This document shows, piece after piece, positions 47,650 to 61,330 of a stretch of 64,000 nucleotides of DNA. The stretch is from Erythrophleum ivorense. Its lineage: Eukaryota > Streptophyta > Magnoliopsida > Fabales > Fabaceae. The position numbers were made by a program, and so were the translations under genes. Where the stretch lies: assembly GCA_026724425.1 (NCBI GenBank), contig JAIUCV010000023.1, forward strand, positions 5,585,958 to 5,649,957. The letters are read 5' to 3'. A model generated the notes under the pieces. It did not search any database. It worked only from the letters and a program-made list of their open reading frames with translations, and was not told the origin of the DNA. Position 1 is the stretch's first letter. Each line of letters starts with the position of its first letter.

Positions 47650-50519
47650 CCCAATGTAATAACCCTAATTTCTAATCATCGTAATCAAAGTTAAATATAC
47701 GATTAATAATCATAAATTAAGGTTGAAAGTCATTACAACTAATTACATTTGAAAAATGTAAGAAAATTTGAACCTTGATGTTATTAGTGTCATTAACTAA
47801 ACAATCACAATTATTCAAATGTGCAAGTGAATTTAATTATCAATGAGGAGCCTTTAATTCCTCCATCCATCAATTCCAACTCACAAAAACCTCCTACAAG
47901 TGTTTCTAAATCATTCCTTAGTATTACCATAAGAGAAACTAAGGTTTCTAGGTGAGTACAAGAAATTGATCACCTTCGCTACGGCTAAATTCTCTCGAGC
48001 CACGACCAATTACTATCGGGTTCAACTCCTTACACCTTTACAAATTTTACACATTTCACCGTGGCTAATTATCTTCTGGAACACCATCAGACTTGCTTCT
48101 CACATTTTGCCATGACGAATTTCTCTCTATTTCCTTCCCTGGGCAACTTCATCACTTTTGGCCATGACTAATTCAATTTTGGCCATGGCCAATTCCCTTC
48201 TGTTCCTATAACTCCCAAGATTTCATCACATGCTCTCCAATTCTTCCTTTAGTAACACTCTAGGCCACTTTAACTTAGTTTATGAAGATTTAGTGTCTTT
48301 CTTTTACCTAATCTGCCTAACACATCTATCATTACCCATTCAAAACTCAAATGTGGATCTTTAACCCTCTAGCCACCATAAACCAGTGAGTTCATAGATC
48401 AATGATAGCAAAGAGTTCATACACTACTCACATTTCCATACAAACATAAATCCCAATAGAAATTCCATACATAACTAGTTTAAATTAACATCTGATGTAT
48501 CAAATGATTGCAGTCCTTATACTTGGCAATTCATGATGCAATGCAGCAATTACATAAAATTGGTAGTTTAATTATACAAATACAATCTGATAAGATTTCC
48601 AAACCTACCTACCACTAAACCACATAGTAAGCTTCCATTAATTTTCTCCTTGCCACTAAGAGGTGCAACCCCTTAAAAATGTTAGCCCATAACCAAGGTG
48701 AGATATAGAATCTCAGTAACAAGAGGCAAATTTTATATATATGTACATATTAATCAATATAATGCAATTCATATCATCAATACCAGAATCATCAATTCAA
48801 TTTGCAAATGAACTAGTTGACCTACCAATGATTATGCCCCATTTTAGTAATCACACACAACATGTTAATGGCCAATAACACTGAGAGAGGTCCATCCACG
48901 GCACCTGCTTCATAATGAGCACAATTAGGGCTCAGTATATCTGGGGTCTGATCATAGCCCGGTGCCCGATCAAAGCATATGCACAGGTGGCAGTTACACC
49001 ACAACTTCACCATAGACTCATAAGGTCTAATTATAATCATAATTCAATTAGTTAACTAATCATTTAGTATTTCAAAATCAAGCATATGTAACAAATATTA
49101 TATTAACATGAGCATATACATGGAATTAAGAAAAATAACCCCAGTTACTTCAATGAAGCCAATTACTCTTCCTCTAGCTACCACCATGATCCAAAGCATA
49201 CCAAACTTAACATAAGCATGATTATCATCATTTAACTATCATTGGCAAGGAAATTCTCCTTATCCACAGCTTAATCTTAATAAGAAACCATAAAGAACTT
49301 CTTATCCAAGCTTCCTAATGATCTATTACACCAATTTATTGGTTCATACATTAAAGCTCACCATGATTCACTCCCCATAACTCCATTTTCACACATGTAC
49401 AAACCATGCAGCAAAAGTCAATCCAAAATGTAGGAATTTAGCACATACACCATACAAGAGAAAGGGGAACACTTACCCATACACCCAAGAAGTCAAATGG
49501 ACTAGGTTGAGCTTCAACTACTAAGAACACACTATGGGTCATTTCAAAATTCGGACTTAAGTCATCAAGCCTAGAAATTTCAATGTTTCACCTTTATCTC
49601 CTTGTAATTTCATACAATAACAGAACCTATTATGAAAATCAATCTTTAGGGACATTTTCCAACAAAATAATACACAAAATGGAAGAGAAATACTTACCCA
49701 ATCATCCCTCTAACTTCTAACTCCGAAAATCTTGCAAGGAGTCACCTAAACACCAAATTTCATATTTAAGAAGAAGATGAAAATGCCCAAAACCATAAAC
49801 TAATCAGACTAAAATGAAGAGGTGAATGAGGGGGACATATTTTATATAGATTATCTTGGCCAAATCTTCCCTTAGAAGTGAGAAATGGTGGAATAATGTA
49901 GAAAAATCCTAGCCCTTCTTTTTAAGTACTAAAATGGCTTCCTTATTCTACAGAACATGAGTGTTTTAGTAGCTAAATAGGTGGAGAGAAGGCCTCTTAG
50001 GGTTTTAGGGAAGATGGGCTAGTCCAATGGGCCCATTATTTTAAGTGGGCTGGTGCTAAGCGAGATGGGCTATAGAAACTCTTGGGGTTGAGGAGATTGT
50101 GCTAATTTAAAGTCCCAAAAATCTATTTAGATTGTGGTAGAAATTTATTAAGGCACAAGTTGGAGGGTTTATAGTGGGTTTAGGCTGCCTTAAGGGCCCA
50201 AATATTACCCATGGTCTGATTTATTTTCAGAATTGGGCTAAGGTTCATTGGTTTGGGCTGCAGAATTTTTTTTTTTGTTGGAGATGGAGTGTGTTGATCC
50301 AATAGCCCAAGAACTAATTGGCCTCATTTCCCCAAGTTTGGGCTAAGGCTAAATGGGTTCTTGTCTCGCTTAAATTCACTCATAATTTTTGGGTTTCTAG
50401 AAAATTTAAGTTGGGCTTACAAGAAAGTTCGTATTGGGCTCTCCTACCAAGCTCATGGTATAATTGGGCTTTGATATTAGGCCTTAAACATAATTGAACT
50501 AATCATAAGGCCCTGATTA

Positions 50520-53500
50520 TGTAACACCATAAATTTCTATCTTTGTCTTATACAACTTCTAAATCTCATGCCATGAATTACACAAGAATAAGAGAAGATG
50601 ACATTAAAATAAGGTATTCTTTGCTTACTTACCTCTATGTATAATTTTTTTTTCGGACTTCTGTGGGCCATATGGGCACACGCTATACTTCCCCATATTT
50701 AATTACAATAATATAACTCCTTTGCATCACAAAATCATGCCCACAACTCATGGAAACCGAAGTGGAGCATGGAAAATGGAAGTTCATTCTCGGCCAGAAT
50801 TGGCCTCTTTTCTGGGCAAACTTTGAAAAATCATAACTAATTCTAGAAAAATAGAAATCATGCAATCTTGGTCATTATGGAAATATTAGGATGTATAATT
50901 CATGCTAAAAATATGTACAAGTCATAACATCCCACACCTAGAGCGTTTGACACCTGAAATAGTCTGGAGGTCGGACAGGGTCCTGATGCTATCACAGTTT
51001 ACTAATATGAACTTCAAAAATATCTAATTAATTATAAAAAAATATAATCCATGCAAATGATACCAATATGGAAAGCTATGGATGTTAACTAGAGAGAAAA
51101 AATATCTTTAGATCAGTTAATCAAGCTCATACCTCAGAATTCGATAGAACAGTACTTCTGGTCAGGCAAATTTACTGATACTGGACAGAAATTTCAAAAA
51201 TTCATATCTCCCTCTCTAGACCTCCAAATGAGTGCTTCTAGTTGACATAAGTCACTGTGATTGTCTAGTTTCTCTGTATAATATTTCATGGCAATTGGAC
51301 ATCATTTGGGCCTCGAGTGATAGAGTTTAATTTTCTACCAAATGAATAGTGTAGCAAACCAGAAACATACATTTTGCCAATTTTAAAAAATCATCAAATA
51401 TTCTCTAGACCTCCGAAAATTATGATCTTTAGCTTCCCTAAAAGCTCTCAATGAGACCTAATTTCATGCCCAATCTCAGATCAAGATTAATTCATTTGGC
51501 TAAAAAGTGACATAGGGTTCCATAATGGTCAATTTTGGCTCCATATAGGGTACCAAAGTTGCCAAATGGATTTTCCTTAGTCTTGGCACCTTTTGGGCAA
51601 GTCCAAAAGTACATTTAAGACTTGTATGAGCTGCCCAAATAGTCCCAAATCTCATGCATCTCATTTTGGCCTTCTCACCCACACTTATGCACATTTATAT
51701 CAAACTTCCAAATTGCATAATTTGGCATTACATATTCAAATTGTATTCTAGAGCTCATACATCATATCCATCGTTATAAATATCACATAATTGCATATTT
51801 ATACATGTCTCAAGGTTCATAACACATTTACAACATCATCTATATCAAGAGACACAATTATGGTTTCAAAATGGCTAAAGCTAGACATAAACTTGTCATT
51901 CTTCCTTCTTCATTGATGTTGGCTCCCTTCACCATAGTTACTTGGTCCACCTAGCATGTTAGATCATTGGAGAGGAGGGGATGAGATTCAAAGAATCCCA
52001 ATAGCTCATCTTCCATTCAATCATACATAATATGTGCAAGCCTTAAAAATGCATGCATGGACATAATACAAATCATAAGCATTCAAGAAGCAAGCTTAGC
52101 ATGTGAACAAGCTATACAAATCATTCAAGAGCTCACCAAGTGTTTGGATTGGCCTCACACTTCTCCTCATGGATTTTGGACTTACCTCACCTATTCTTTA
52201 AGCACTTTGGACTCAACCATACTCTTGGGAGCCCACTTTGTTTTTGGAAGACTTTTTACTTTGTCTCAACCAAGCTCAAGAGTTCTTGGCTCATCTTTAC
52301 CGTAGTGAAGAGTTCTTGGCCTCTCCACACTCAAGCAAACTCCAGAAACATCATACATTCACTTGAAAACATAACATGACATCATGAAATCATGGCAAAC
52401 AAGATCATGCTAGCATACTTTTCATGGCTTGAAAATACACATACATACATTTTAAAATAAGCTAAACACACATCCATGCATGAGAGAAGGTGGAGAGAGC
52501 TACCTTACACAATTTCACACACTTTTTCCTTAGCCTTCAAGCCTCCTCTTTCGGCCACACACCCACAATTTGGTGGAGATAGTTTCTCTTGACCCAGAAA
52601 CAATTTATGGGAGCCAATTAGGTCCATGAAACATATTTTAAGGCTACATCACTTGATAAAATACTAAATTGCTCTATAGACTCCATTATGGTCCATAATC
52701 ATACCTAATGAAGCAACACGCATCAAATAACTTCTAGGCCTCATTCTTTCTTTTCAATTATGATTCTTGACTCCTTTTAAACCTCTTGGAGTCATCACAT
52801 CATTAAAAAAAAGGCCTAGCACCATGTTGCTTGTTTAGGTCATAATATGGAACCTAAGGCACCAAATCACTTTCTATGAGTTCTAAATTTTTTTCAAGGC
52901 TTCCTCTCATCCTCTTCCATTATATACGACTCAAAACTAAGCTTGGAACAAATTAAAACTATCCCTAACCTATAGTTCTGCCCTAAGCTGAAATGACACA
53001 TGAAAAAGGGAAGTAATAGGTTTGCTTTGTTTTCTTAATGGAAGAGGTGTGTGGGGAGGTCTTTAGGGATCTTAGGAACTCAAGAAAATACTCATCTAAG
53101 CTAGGGAATTTATGGATCAAAACAGATTTCACAATGTCTCCATAAATCCCTCACTTTTCTATCTTGTGTTTTCATGCTTCTTTCTTTGATTTCTTTGCAC
53201 CTACTTGCTTCTCACACTCCGAAATCTATGAATCTCCCTTGCTAAGACCAGAATTCATCTCCCTTTGATTGGGCTCTATATGGGACGAAATTATCACAGG
53301 GAGGAGAAGGGAAGAAGAAGCATGGAAGAAAACAACTTACCTTGATTTCCTAGCTTTTCTCAAGTGCTCTTCTAAGGGGTAAGTTCCTCTCCTTCAAATT
53401 CTGTTATTCGTCCTGTTGACCAGACTCAAAACATCACCAAATCCATCAATGAAACCATAGAAATGAAGAGGAGAATGAGAGGAACAAGTTTACTCAAGGG

Positions 53501-53574
53501 AAGAGCATAAAATTCCACACTTTTCTTACCTTTTCTTTGCTTTTTCTCTCTTCAAAATCTGCTCTCCTTGTGTG
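50520..53574 (-). mobile_element. LTR L7 (large TGTAAC family), 5' part replaced by L8
   Basis: On the minus strand this is the downstream four-fifths of a family member. Its end is GGTGTTACA at 50520, preceded on the plus strand by GATTA (50515-50519). The 35-40-base repeats lie at about 52130-52340, and the conserved donor-like sites show on the plus strand as GAGCTACCTTAC (52497), ACTTACCTTG (53337) and CTTACCTTTTC (53525). The reading stops at 53574, about 650 bases before the LTR's 5' end would come, and L8 begins at once. The only 5' end available is that of L8, at 56887, which is followed by GATTA, the partner of the left duplication. Confidence 0.85.
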
Positions 53575-56500
53575 TGTAACACCTTACTGACTACACTCTA
53601 GTTCGTCTCCCTCTAGGCTTGACTCCATATGATTTCCCAGAAAACTGACCGAAACCGTGGTATTTTACTACTTAAACACCATTTCTACAACTTGTACATA
53701 GTCTCAAACAACTCACAAACCACGGGTAAGAAGCCAAAAACTCAGAAAATACAATTTCTCAATCGGGCCCATAAATCATATTTCTGGCTCCAACTTTGGA
53801 AAATCACAACTAATTCTAGAAAAATGGAAATCAAGCAAATCATAGCTCTCTGGAAATCTTGGGATGTTAACTTCACACTAAAAATAACTCCCAGCCTCAA
53901 TCTCAACGTTTAGACCCTCATTGACATCGAAATAGGAACAGATGTCCAGCTGTCCCTGATACTGGTGCAGTTTACTGTCATGAACTTCGGAAATTCGTAA
54001 TTAAATCCATAAAAATCCAATCAGGGCAAAATATACCAATTTGGAAAGCTACAGATGTTAACTAGAGGAGAAAAATAAGTCCAGATCAGTTCAGGAGTTC
54101 TAAGACCTTGAAAACCGATGAAACAGTAACGAAGGTCAGAAACTTCCCTGATGCTGATACAGAACTTCAGCAGGTCGTTTCTCTCTCTACAGACCTCCAA
54201 TTAAGGTGCTTCCAGTTGGTATAGGTCACTGTAGATATCTAGTTTATGCTCCTAAAGTTTCATGACATTTGGACATCATTTGGTCTATGGATGACATGGT
54301 TTCATTTTCGGACCCAATGTACAGTACCATGACCAAACCATTGAAATTTCCCAATTTCAACAATTCATCAAATATTCTCTAGACCTCCGAATATTACCCA
54401 CTCTAGCTTCTCAAGAAGCTCTCAATAGACTCTAGAGGCATGCCAAATTCCATACCAAGAAGAGCTCATCCGGTCATACTTTGACGGAGCTCGCCCAATT
54501 GGAAGTTTTGGCACCACATGGGGTTCAAAGGGGTCTAAATGACCTCTCTCATGTTCTAACATCTATTGGGCAAGTTTAAAAGTACAAACATAGCATATAT
54601 GAATTATCTAAGTAATCCAAATCACCATACATTCTAATTTCACTATGCTATGGAAGAGAATACACTATTTCACATAAGCCTCAAAGGCAAAATTACTACA
54701 TTCTCATTGCTTTGGCCCTTTACACCATTCACACATCATCTATACATATGGTTACATGTACTCATATATTTACAACTCAAAAATAAGATGTGCATATTCA
54801 TTTTGGCACCTTATACATCAAAATAACCAAAAGAAACTACACATTTCTAAAGGGCTCCACTAGGCTCCGTGAGGTGTGCTCGTCTCTCCTTGAACACCAC
54901 CTGGATAGCAAGATGGGAGGGGAAGGGGGTGAGATTCGGGAGAATCTCAATAGCTCATACTCATTCAAGATGCAATCAGGGCATATAACTAGTCAAGCAT
55001 GCATACAAGCCACAATAACACCACACATGCCATGCTATCAAACCAATGCCAAGACTAGGCTCTAGGGACTTTCGGTCTAGCCTCACCCGAGCTTTAGGAC
55101 TTTTGGAGCGGCCTCACCCTTGGTTTAGGGACTTTTGGCTCCTCCTCACCCGTCTCAAGGGACTTTCGGCACCACCTCACCCGAGCAATTTCCACAGTCA
55201 TATCATAAGCATATTGGTACCGATACATCAAGGCAAAATCAATGGCATATCTCATCATACAAGCACATATACAACATACAATGACTATTACACACCCAAG
55301 AATGCAACAAGAACAGAGTAGAGAGCTACCTTCTCAGATCACACAAGTCTTCCCTTTCAATTTCTCCTCTCCCTCCTTGATTTCACACTCACAACAAGGT
55401 GGAGTTTCTTCCTTTGAGCCTAGGCAGAACAAAGAGCACCAATTACTCTCTCATAGTTTAAATAACTCTTACAAAGCTAAAAGAGATTCTTCATCAAATT
55501 AAACCCTCATTACCCTCACAGATCTAGGGATTCTCTTTCTAGAACTCTACTCACTCTCCTTCCTCTCTCAAGCTCTCCAAGAAGAAAGCAAGGAAGAAGA
55601 ATTGAGGATAAATGAGTTCTACCCTCCTTCTAGAGTAGTTTTCCTATTTCCCTTTTCTGAACCTCTCCTAACTCAGCTTCTAAAACCGTAGAAAGAGAAA
55701 GCAAGAGGAGGAGACAACAGGCTAGGGAGAAAAGCTAGGGAAATCTAAAGATTACTCACCTCTTTGCTTGATCTCCTTGCTTCTTGGCCTCTCTCTCTCT
55801 CTCCACCGCTCTCTTCTCTCTCTTTGGTCGAAGCTCAGGTCGGTTCTAAGAGAAAGGAAAAGTTTAGACTCTTTAAAAAGTCAAAATCTCTCTTTTTACG
55901 CTTTTTCTGGACCGCTCTCGCTATAGCGAGTTGTTACCCTCGCTATGGCGAGCTCGTGCAAGTTCCAGACTTTGCCTTCGCTTTGGCATCGCTACGGCGA
56001 GCTCGGCCTGTTCCAGACCTCTGCCTTCGCTATAGCGCCGCTATGGCGAGCAACTCCCTGGTTGTTGTATGGACTGTCGCACTCGCTACAGCTAGGAACA
56101 TCTTCGCTATTGCGAGGAGGCATTCTCGCTATGGCGACTCTATTTCTCGCTATGGCGAGAAGACTTAGAAAATTTTCAGCTCTCCGAAAATTTCCCAGCT
56201 TCCTCTTTTCTGGTCGTTACAGTGTGCCCAAGCGAGCTAGCTTCCTTCTCTATTTTTGGGGCAGAAACAAATCGTGGAAGCGAGGAGCTACTAGAATGTG
56301 GATAAGAAGGAGCTAAAAGTCACTTTATGCAACTTTTTACTTTTGCATTTTAGTCCCTTTTCTTGGCTTTTACATTTTAGACTCATATCAAATCCTTTTT
56401 GAAATCTGTCTTTTCCATCATATTCCTTAGGCTCTTGATCATAAGAATTGCCTTTGGAATCACTCAAAAAGGATCTAAAACCATTCCGAACTGTTTGGTC

Positions 56501-56887
56501 AAAGTTTCAGTAAACCGACAGCTGAAGTCACTCATTGGAAGGGTTTCAACTGTTCTAAGGGTTTCCATGGTATTCAGGGCCTCTGAGAACCCCAGAAAGC
56601 TCAAATTTTTCATTTAAAAAGCCCTTTTATTAGTTTTCTAAATTTTTCAAAAATTATAAAAATGCCTCTATTTCCTTCAGCAAATTTTCTGAGCTTTTTT
56701 GGCTTTGGTTTTTAGGCATCTTAAACCTCAAATCCTCATTTTCTAATATTTAAAATTTTATCATAATTTTATTTAGCCCCAATTCCTTCTATTTCAGGGA
56801 CTTCTTTTTGTATCTAGCCCATTTCTGACGTTTACAGAGAAACCAAATATCGTGTTTCTCATGTTTACGGAGAGATTGGATGTTACA
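53575..56887 (-). mobile_element. LTR L8 (large TGTAAC family), nested in and fused to L7
   Basis: On the minus strand it begins TGTAACATCCAATCTCTCCG at 56887 and ends AAGGTGTTACA at 53575. The right flank is GATTA (56888-56892), which matches the left flank of L7, not the left flank of L8 (GTGTG at 53570-53574). The 35-40-base repeats are at about 55050-55190. It carries an array of TCGCTATAGCGA-like palindromes (55915-56162) upstream of a TATA-like GTAAAAAGAG, and a GA-rich leader (plus strand CTCTCTCTCTCTC at about 55792). Frames at 55764-56168 and 55945-56316 lie across this array, and I do not regard them as genes. The sequence is closest to L9 (61331-64000). Confidence 0.87.
55915..56162. 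repeat. palindrome array in U3 of L8
   Basis: About eight to ten copies of a short palindrome occur: a perfect CTCGCTATAGCGAG at 55917-55930, CTCGCTATGGCGAG at about 55939 and 56147, and variants at about 55989, 56027, 56083, 56103 and 56125. Some are joined by a spacer with GTTCCAGAC and TGCCTTCG, giving an imperfect 50-base unit. The region is much richer in G+C and CpG than the rest of the LTR. It lies directly upstream (minus strand) of the TATA-like box, where an LTR enhancer is expected. Confidence 0.85.
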
Positions 56888-56988
56888 GATTAAGTAGAAA
56901 TCTCTTTTAATTGATTTTGCTAATTAAGTCACGTGAACTTTTTAATCACCATAATTAGTCTTAATTAATTTCAAGGTATTACACCCAA

Positions 56989-57350
56989 CAAACAGTGCCC
57001 CCAACTAACAGGACGAACTAACCAATGAAGTATCAAAGTGAACATAAGGCACCTATTTTAGTAGTTGAAAGCAAGAGTTACCACAACCAGCTGAACCAAC
57101 ACCACTAAAATTAGAGTTCATTGTGTCATAACTAGTTTTACTACTTGTCAACCATCGATAGCCCCTTGAAAACCTATATTGTTGATACACCACATGGAAT
57201 AGCCTCTTCCCCAGTCCACAACACCAGAACACTAGAAACACAAAGGCCATCGAGAGCTGAACACAAACTATGAAGAAAATCGTAACAATAGTAAAAGGAA
57301 ACAACTTAAAAAAGGCCTCACCAAGTATTCTAATGTACACCTACACACCT
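56989..57350 (-). pseudogene. LINE B, N-terminal ORF1 or 5' region (decayed)
   Basis: Once the second-family LTR and one CCCAA are removed, this sequence continues LINE B rightward. On the minus strand the junction gives CxLGALFVGYLYDIKEIP, which weakly fits the LVG---L----N start of DUF4283. The frame 57053-57340 has no independent support. The 5' end of the LINE was not located. Confidence 0.4.
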
Positions 57351-60300
57351 AAAAACCCCTGACCCAAAATGCTAGGAAGAAATTAAACATGCCTTTAATC
57401 CATAAACATGGTAATAAGTACGAAGCTCATAACCTCTAGTTCCAATAAGAAGGAGGAGCACTTTCTCTCTATCATTCTACTGCATTCTATTTAAAGACAA
57501 ACTTGATATGTCCATAAAAACATGTTAATTCATGTTTAATTTAATTTTTTCATTTCAAAATAAGAATAAAATAGCTTTCATATGTCTTGTTCAACTTCCT
57601 ACTGCTCATTATCTACTACTGGGGGAGTGAAATGGGCCTATCCTTGACTCTTAAAGTTACTTGAATATAATATGAAATTATATATACTAATATATGGTTC
57701 ATGTGACCAAAGAGATCATAAGTTTTAAGATGATGATAGGTTAAAAAGACATCATAACTTTTTAAGATGATAAAATTTAAATTCCATAAAGAATGAAAGA
57801 TATCAATCATTTAGCATTTATTTATAATTGAGTTTTCACTTGTTGTATTAATCAAATATAAGATTCTTTAACACTATTTTCTCTAACATATCTAATGATA
57901 CAAATACTTTTGACCTATGTGTAATATGTAAGAATTAACCACCATCAAAGAAAGGAAATCTAATTTAAATAAGGCTAAATTGATTTAAAGAGTTCACTTT
58001 AAAATATAACATAAGGCTATATCTATCATGCTATGCTAAACTGGTTGCTAAATTAATAATATTAATTATTTTTGAAAACAACAATCACATGATTCACATT
58101 ACTTGATGGACATAGCCTTCAGGTGATATATAACATTGTTTCTTGGGATGTAGAGATATACTTGCTCATTAATATCCAAATGACATATTTTGAAACTTTC
58201 CTCATATCTACAAAGCATAATGAATTGGCATATTCATAAATTAGTAATTTTTTTTTATAAAAAAAGGTCAAATTGAGCTTGGCCTATTTTTAAATGGATT
58301 AGGCCTGAGCCCATTTTTATATGATCAATATCGAGCCATGCTCGGGCCTAAAATTTTTGCAAGTTTTTTTTTTCAAGTGATCAAGTGCCCAAATTAATAT
58401 GTAATAGCATTAATAATTAATTAGACTAAATTTAGACTTAGTTTTTTTCTATTTTAGGAATTAAGTACTTCAATAAAAATTTAACATGTATAAAAATTCG
58501 TTAAAGATCTAATCATGTAATGTTAAGTTAGAAAGAGCATATATTTATTTGCAAAAATCATATGCTTATTATATTTTTATTAGAAAATCTAATAACAAAT
58601 ATACAAAAAATGTACCTAAATTTTTCCTTATCATTGTAGCTCAAAAACCTTGTTTGATCCATATAAATTCCACTCCTTCCTCTTCTTGTAATTCCTAAAA
58701 CTTAATATTTCATTTGTACCCAATACATGCATATATACATACATACATACATACATTTACATATCTTATACTTTTTCAGTAGGAATATTTAATATTTTCT
58801 TAAACCCTAAACCCCATCCCACCATCTCTTCTCCCATCTTCATCCCCCTAAATAGAGAATGAAGCAGCAATTCTTCTCTTATTTTCAGCCAGAAGTCATG
58901 CAAAATTTAATAGAGTGCTTGAACATTGAAGGACTATGTACATGTTCATTATATAAATCTAATGTTATTTTGCTTAATGACAATGTCTATATCTTTGAAG
59001 AATATAAATGCATAGTCAATTAAGCTATGTTAGTTATCTATAATGAGTAAATATACTTATAGCATCAAGCTTAAAGACTTTAAGTTGGATTATATGTAGT
59101 TTGTTGTGGTTTGCTAATATGTTGTGCTCACTAAAGCCTGTAACTTATTGCACATATCATAATCTAGCCAATTGATTTAGTTTATATTAGTGGAGAGAAA
59201 AGTTTTCTATTTATGTAAATAAAGTAGATTCATTGGACAAGTTGAACACTCATTCAGCTATGTCTTGGATATGGAAGGGTATTTGAAAAGCAAATTTTCT
59301 TTCTTATTTCTAATAACCTTTCATGTTAGGTTAGGGATGGTAAAACTATTTCTCTTAATAGTTACCTTTGATGGCCGATGTAATCAAGTTCATCTTTGAT
59401 ATTTATTACAGTAGTTCATCTTGATTTATATGATTAACGATGTTGGAATGTGTCATCGATTACATAGTTATATTCCCTAACACTAGTATGTCAAATTGCC
59501 AAAATGTCATTTTTTGTTACTGGTCAATAGGATAAATTAATTTGGACTAGTAATATTTGTAGTAAGTATACAATAACGAATGGTTATTAGTTATTGACCA
59601 ATAATTCAATATCTACTATATCTTTGTCATTTGTGCCTTGTGATCATATTTGGAAGCTTCATCTCCCATTCCAAGTTAATTTATTCCTCTAAAACTACTA
59701 CAAAATGCACTTCCTTTGACATCAACTTTACATGCACATCATCTACCCATTGAGCCACAATGCTTGTTTTGTTTTTCCTTTAAAAAATGTGGTAAACCTT
59801 TTATTTGTTACATATTTTTTTCTATCTTCTTAAAAAATATAAATATTAATAATTAAAATATTCAAATGTTATTAATAATTATAATTTTAATAAATGTACA
59901 AATAAATATAAAGAATATAGTAAGGGAATAAAATTATTATTAGAGATCATCGATGTGTTCAAAATTTTTTATATCTTATATATAAAAAGAATTTGTATTT
60001 TATATATGAAAAATTTATTTGCGTTACATAAATATATTTTTTATAAGGAGATGAAATAAAAGGATTGTTGATAGCCATTGAAAAAATAGCCAAAGTTGTT
60101 AAAAAAATGACTGTTGAAATAAAAATAACCGTTGAACAAAAAAAGGATGCTTGGAAAAAGTTTACTTATATAAACCAAAATCATATTTATCTCTTTCTTC
60201 GCATAATTCTCTTCTCACATATAAATCTATTCTCATGTTTTTCCTTAGAATTTCTCGATCCTATTTTCTTTCTTAAATTTTTCCAACACTGTTCAAATGG

Positions 60301-61330
60301 AAAATTGTTTGAAATAGAGATTTTATTCATCTCAACTTGTCGAGGTAAGTATACTATTTATATGAAATATATAAGTATATTATCTTTTATGATTTATTGA
60401 TTATAAATGATTATTGATTGGTTCTTTTGTGATGTAATGATATAGTGGAGATAGATATCTAGGTAATTAATGGTTGTGTCGAGCAACCTTAAATAAATTA
60501 GGTTGAGTAAAGAATTGTAACTAGTGGCATAACTTATATCATTTTCAAAGAAGTTTACTTCTAATTATCTATGGAATGGTTCTCTTAGTGTCATTAAATT
60601 AGAGGTGTTTAGAGGGATTTTGATTTACTAAAATTTAAATGAATTAACAAAAAATAACAATAACTAAAAACTTAGAATTAAGTGATGGAAACAAATTAGG
60701 CAAAGAGTGGTAATTAGCTTTTGAATGAACTTCCTAAAATTCAATTATCCTTACTTCCTTTTGGTATACCAAAACTTGAACTCAACTTCTTACTTCTCAG
60801 TGTATTCTTCATAAAGATTCTTGAATTACCATCCAAGACTCAAATTACTAGTTATCAAGGAATTCGTAACCACAAAGAACCATGAAAAATTAGCCATTTG
60901 AATTAGGAATAAGAATATACCAAATAGTACCTAAATGCTCATTAAAGTCACTAAACAATTCACTTAAAGATGCTAATCAACTAATTAGATTAAAGATTTT
61001 CTTAAGTACAAACATCACATAAAAGTCCAGCCACTTAATACAATGGCTATTGCACTAAATATCCTAAAAACAAGAGGAATTAACTAGCAAATTGGAAAAC
61101 CATTAAGTTTGGAATTTCTACAAACACTTAGGCTTCAAAATAAATCTCCAAATGTAAAATTACAATCAAAATTACAGAGCAATTGAATCCAATACAATCA
61201 GCCATCAAAATCTCTATCTAACCAGCTAAACCTAGTCGAATTAAACAAGGAAATTAATGCTAAAAGTAAAGGATAATGATAAGAGAAATTAGTCAAATTG
61301 GGGATGAATCTTGGAGCTCAAACCTTAATC
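57351..61330. other. unassigned AT-rich region with an (ACAT)n microsatellite
   Basis: No gene is seen in about 4 kb. (ACAT)n lies at about 58737-58756. Near 60060-60360 there is a promoter-like sequence (TTTACTTATATAAACC, then a T-rich leader and GAGGTAAGTATAC, a donor-like site at about 60344), but no coding exon follows that I can identify; the frame at 60065-60400 crosses it. Sequence at about 61070-61325 looks like a retroelement end but could not be placed. Confidence 0.4.

Larger units (their letters stand above)
47655..56983 (-). mobile_element. solo LTR of a second family (about 2.96 kb without nested DNA)
   Basis: The outer ends are TGTAATAACCCTAATTTC at 47655 and CAAGGTATTACA at 56983, with a perfect 5-bp target duplication, CCCAA (47650-47654 and 56984-56988). 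The body is 47655-50514 plus 56893-56983; between them lie L7 and L8 with their GATTA duplication. The minus-strand orientation comes from a TATA-like CTATATAAAATATG (about 49836-49849, minus) followed by a C-rich start region. Phrases such as GATCATAGCCCGGTGCCCG (about 48950) are unlike the first family. No coding domain or primer site is present. The short frame at 48822-49040 lies in this G+C-richer part and is not supported as a gene. Confidence 0.88.

Noticed and set aside
55764..56316. Overlapping frames of 134 and 123 codons (plus strand)
   Set aside because: They lie across the U3 and palindrome array of LTR L8, antisense to it. High G+C and the repeated GCTATGGCGAG words avoid stops by chance. 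No domain is visible and L9 does not keep them.
57053..57340. 95-codon minus-strand frame with a hydrophobic stretch, possible small membrane protein
   Set aside because: It lies where LINE B should continue after the second-family LTR and has no start context or family pattern.
60065..60400. 111-codon frame downstream of promoter-like sequence
   Set aside because: The composition is AT-driven (Lys, Ile, Phe rich), the frame crosses a likely TATA-leader region, and no domain is visible.
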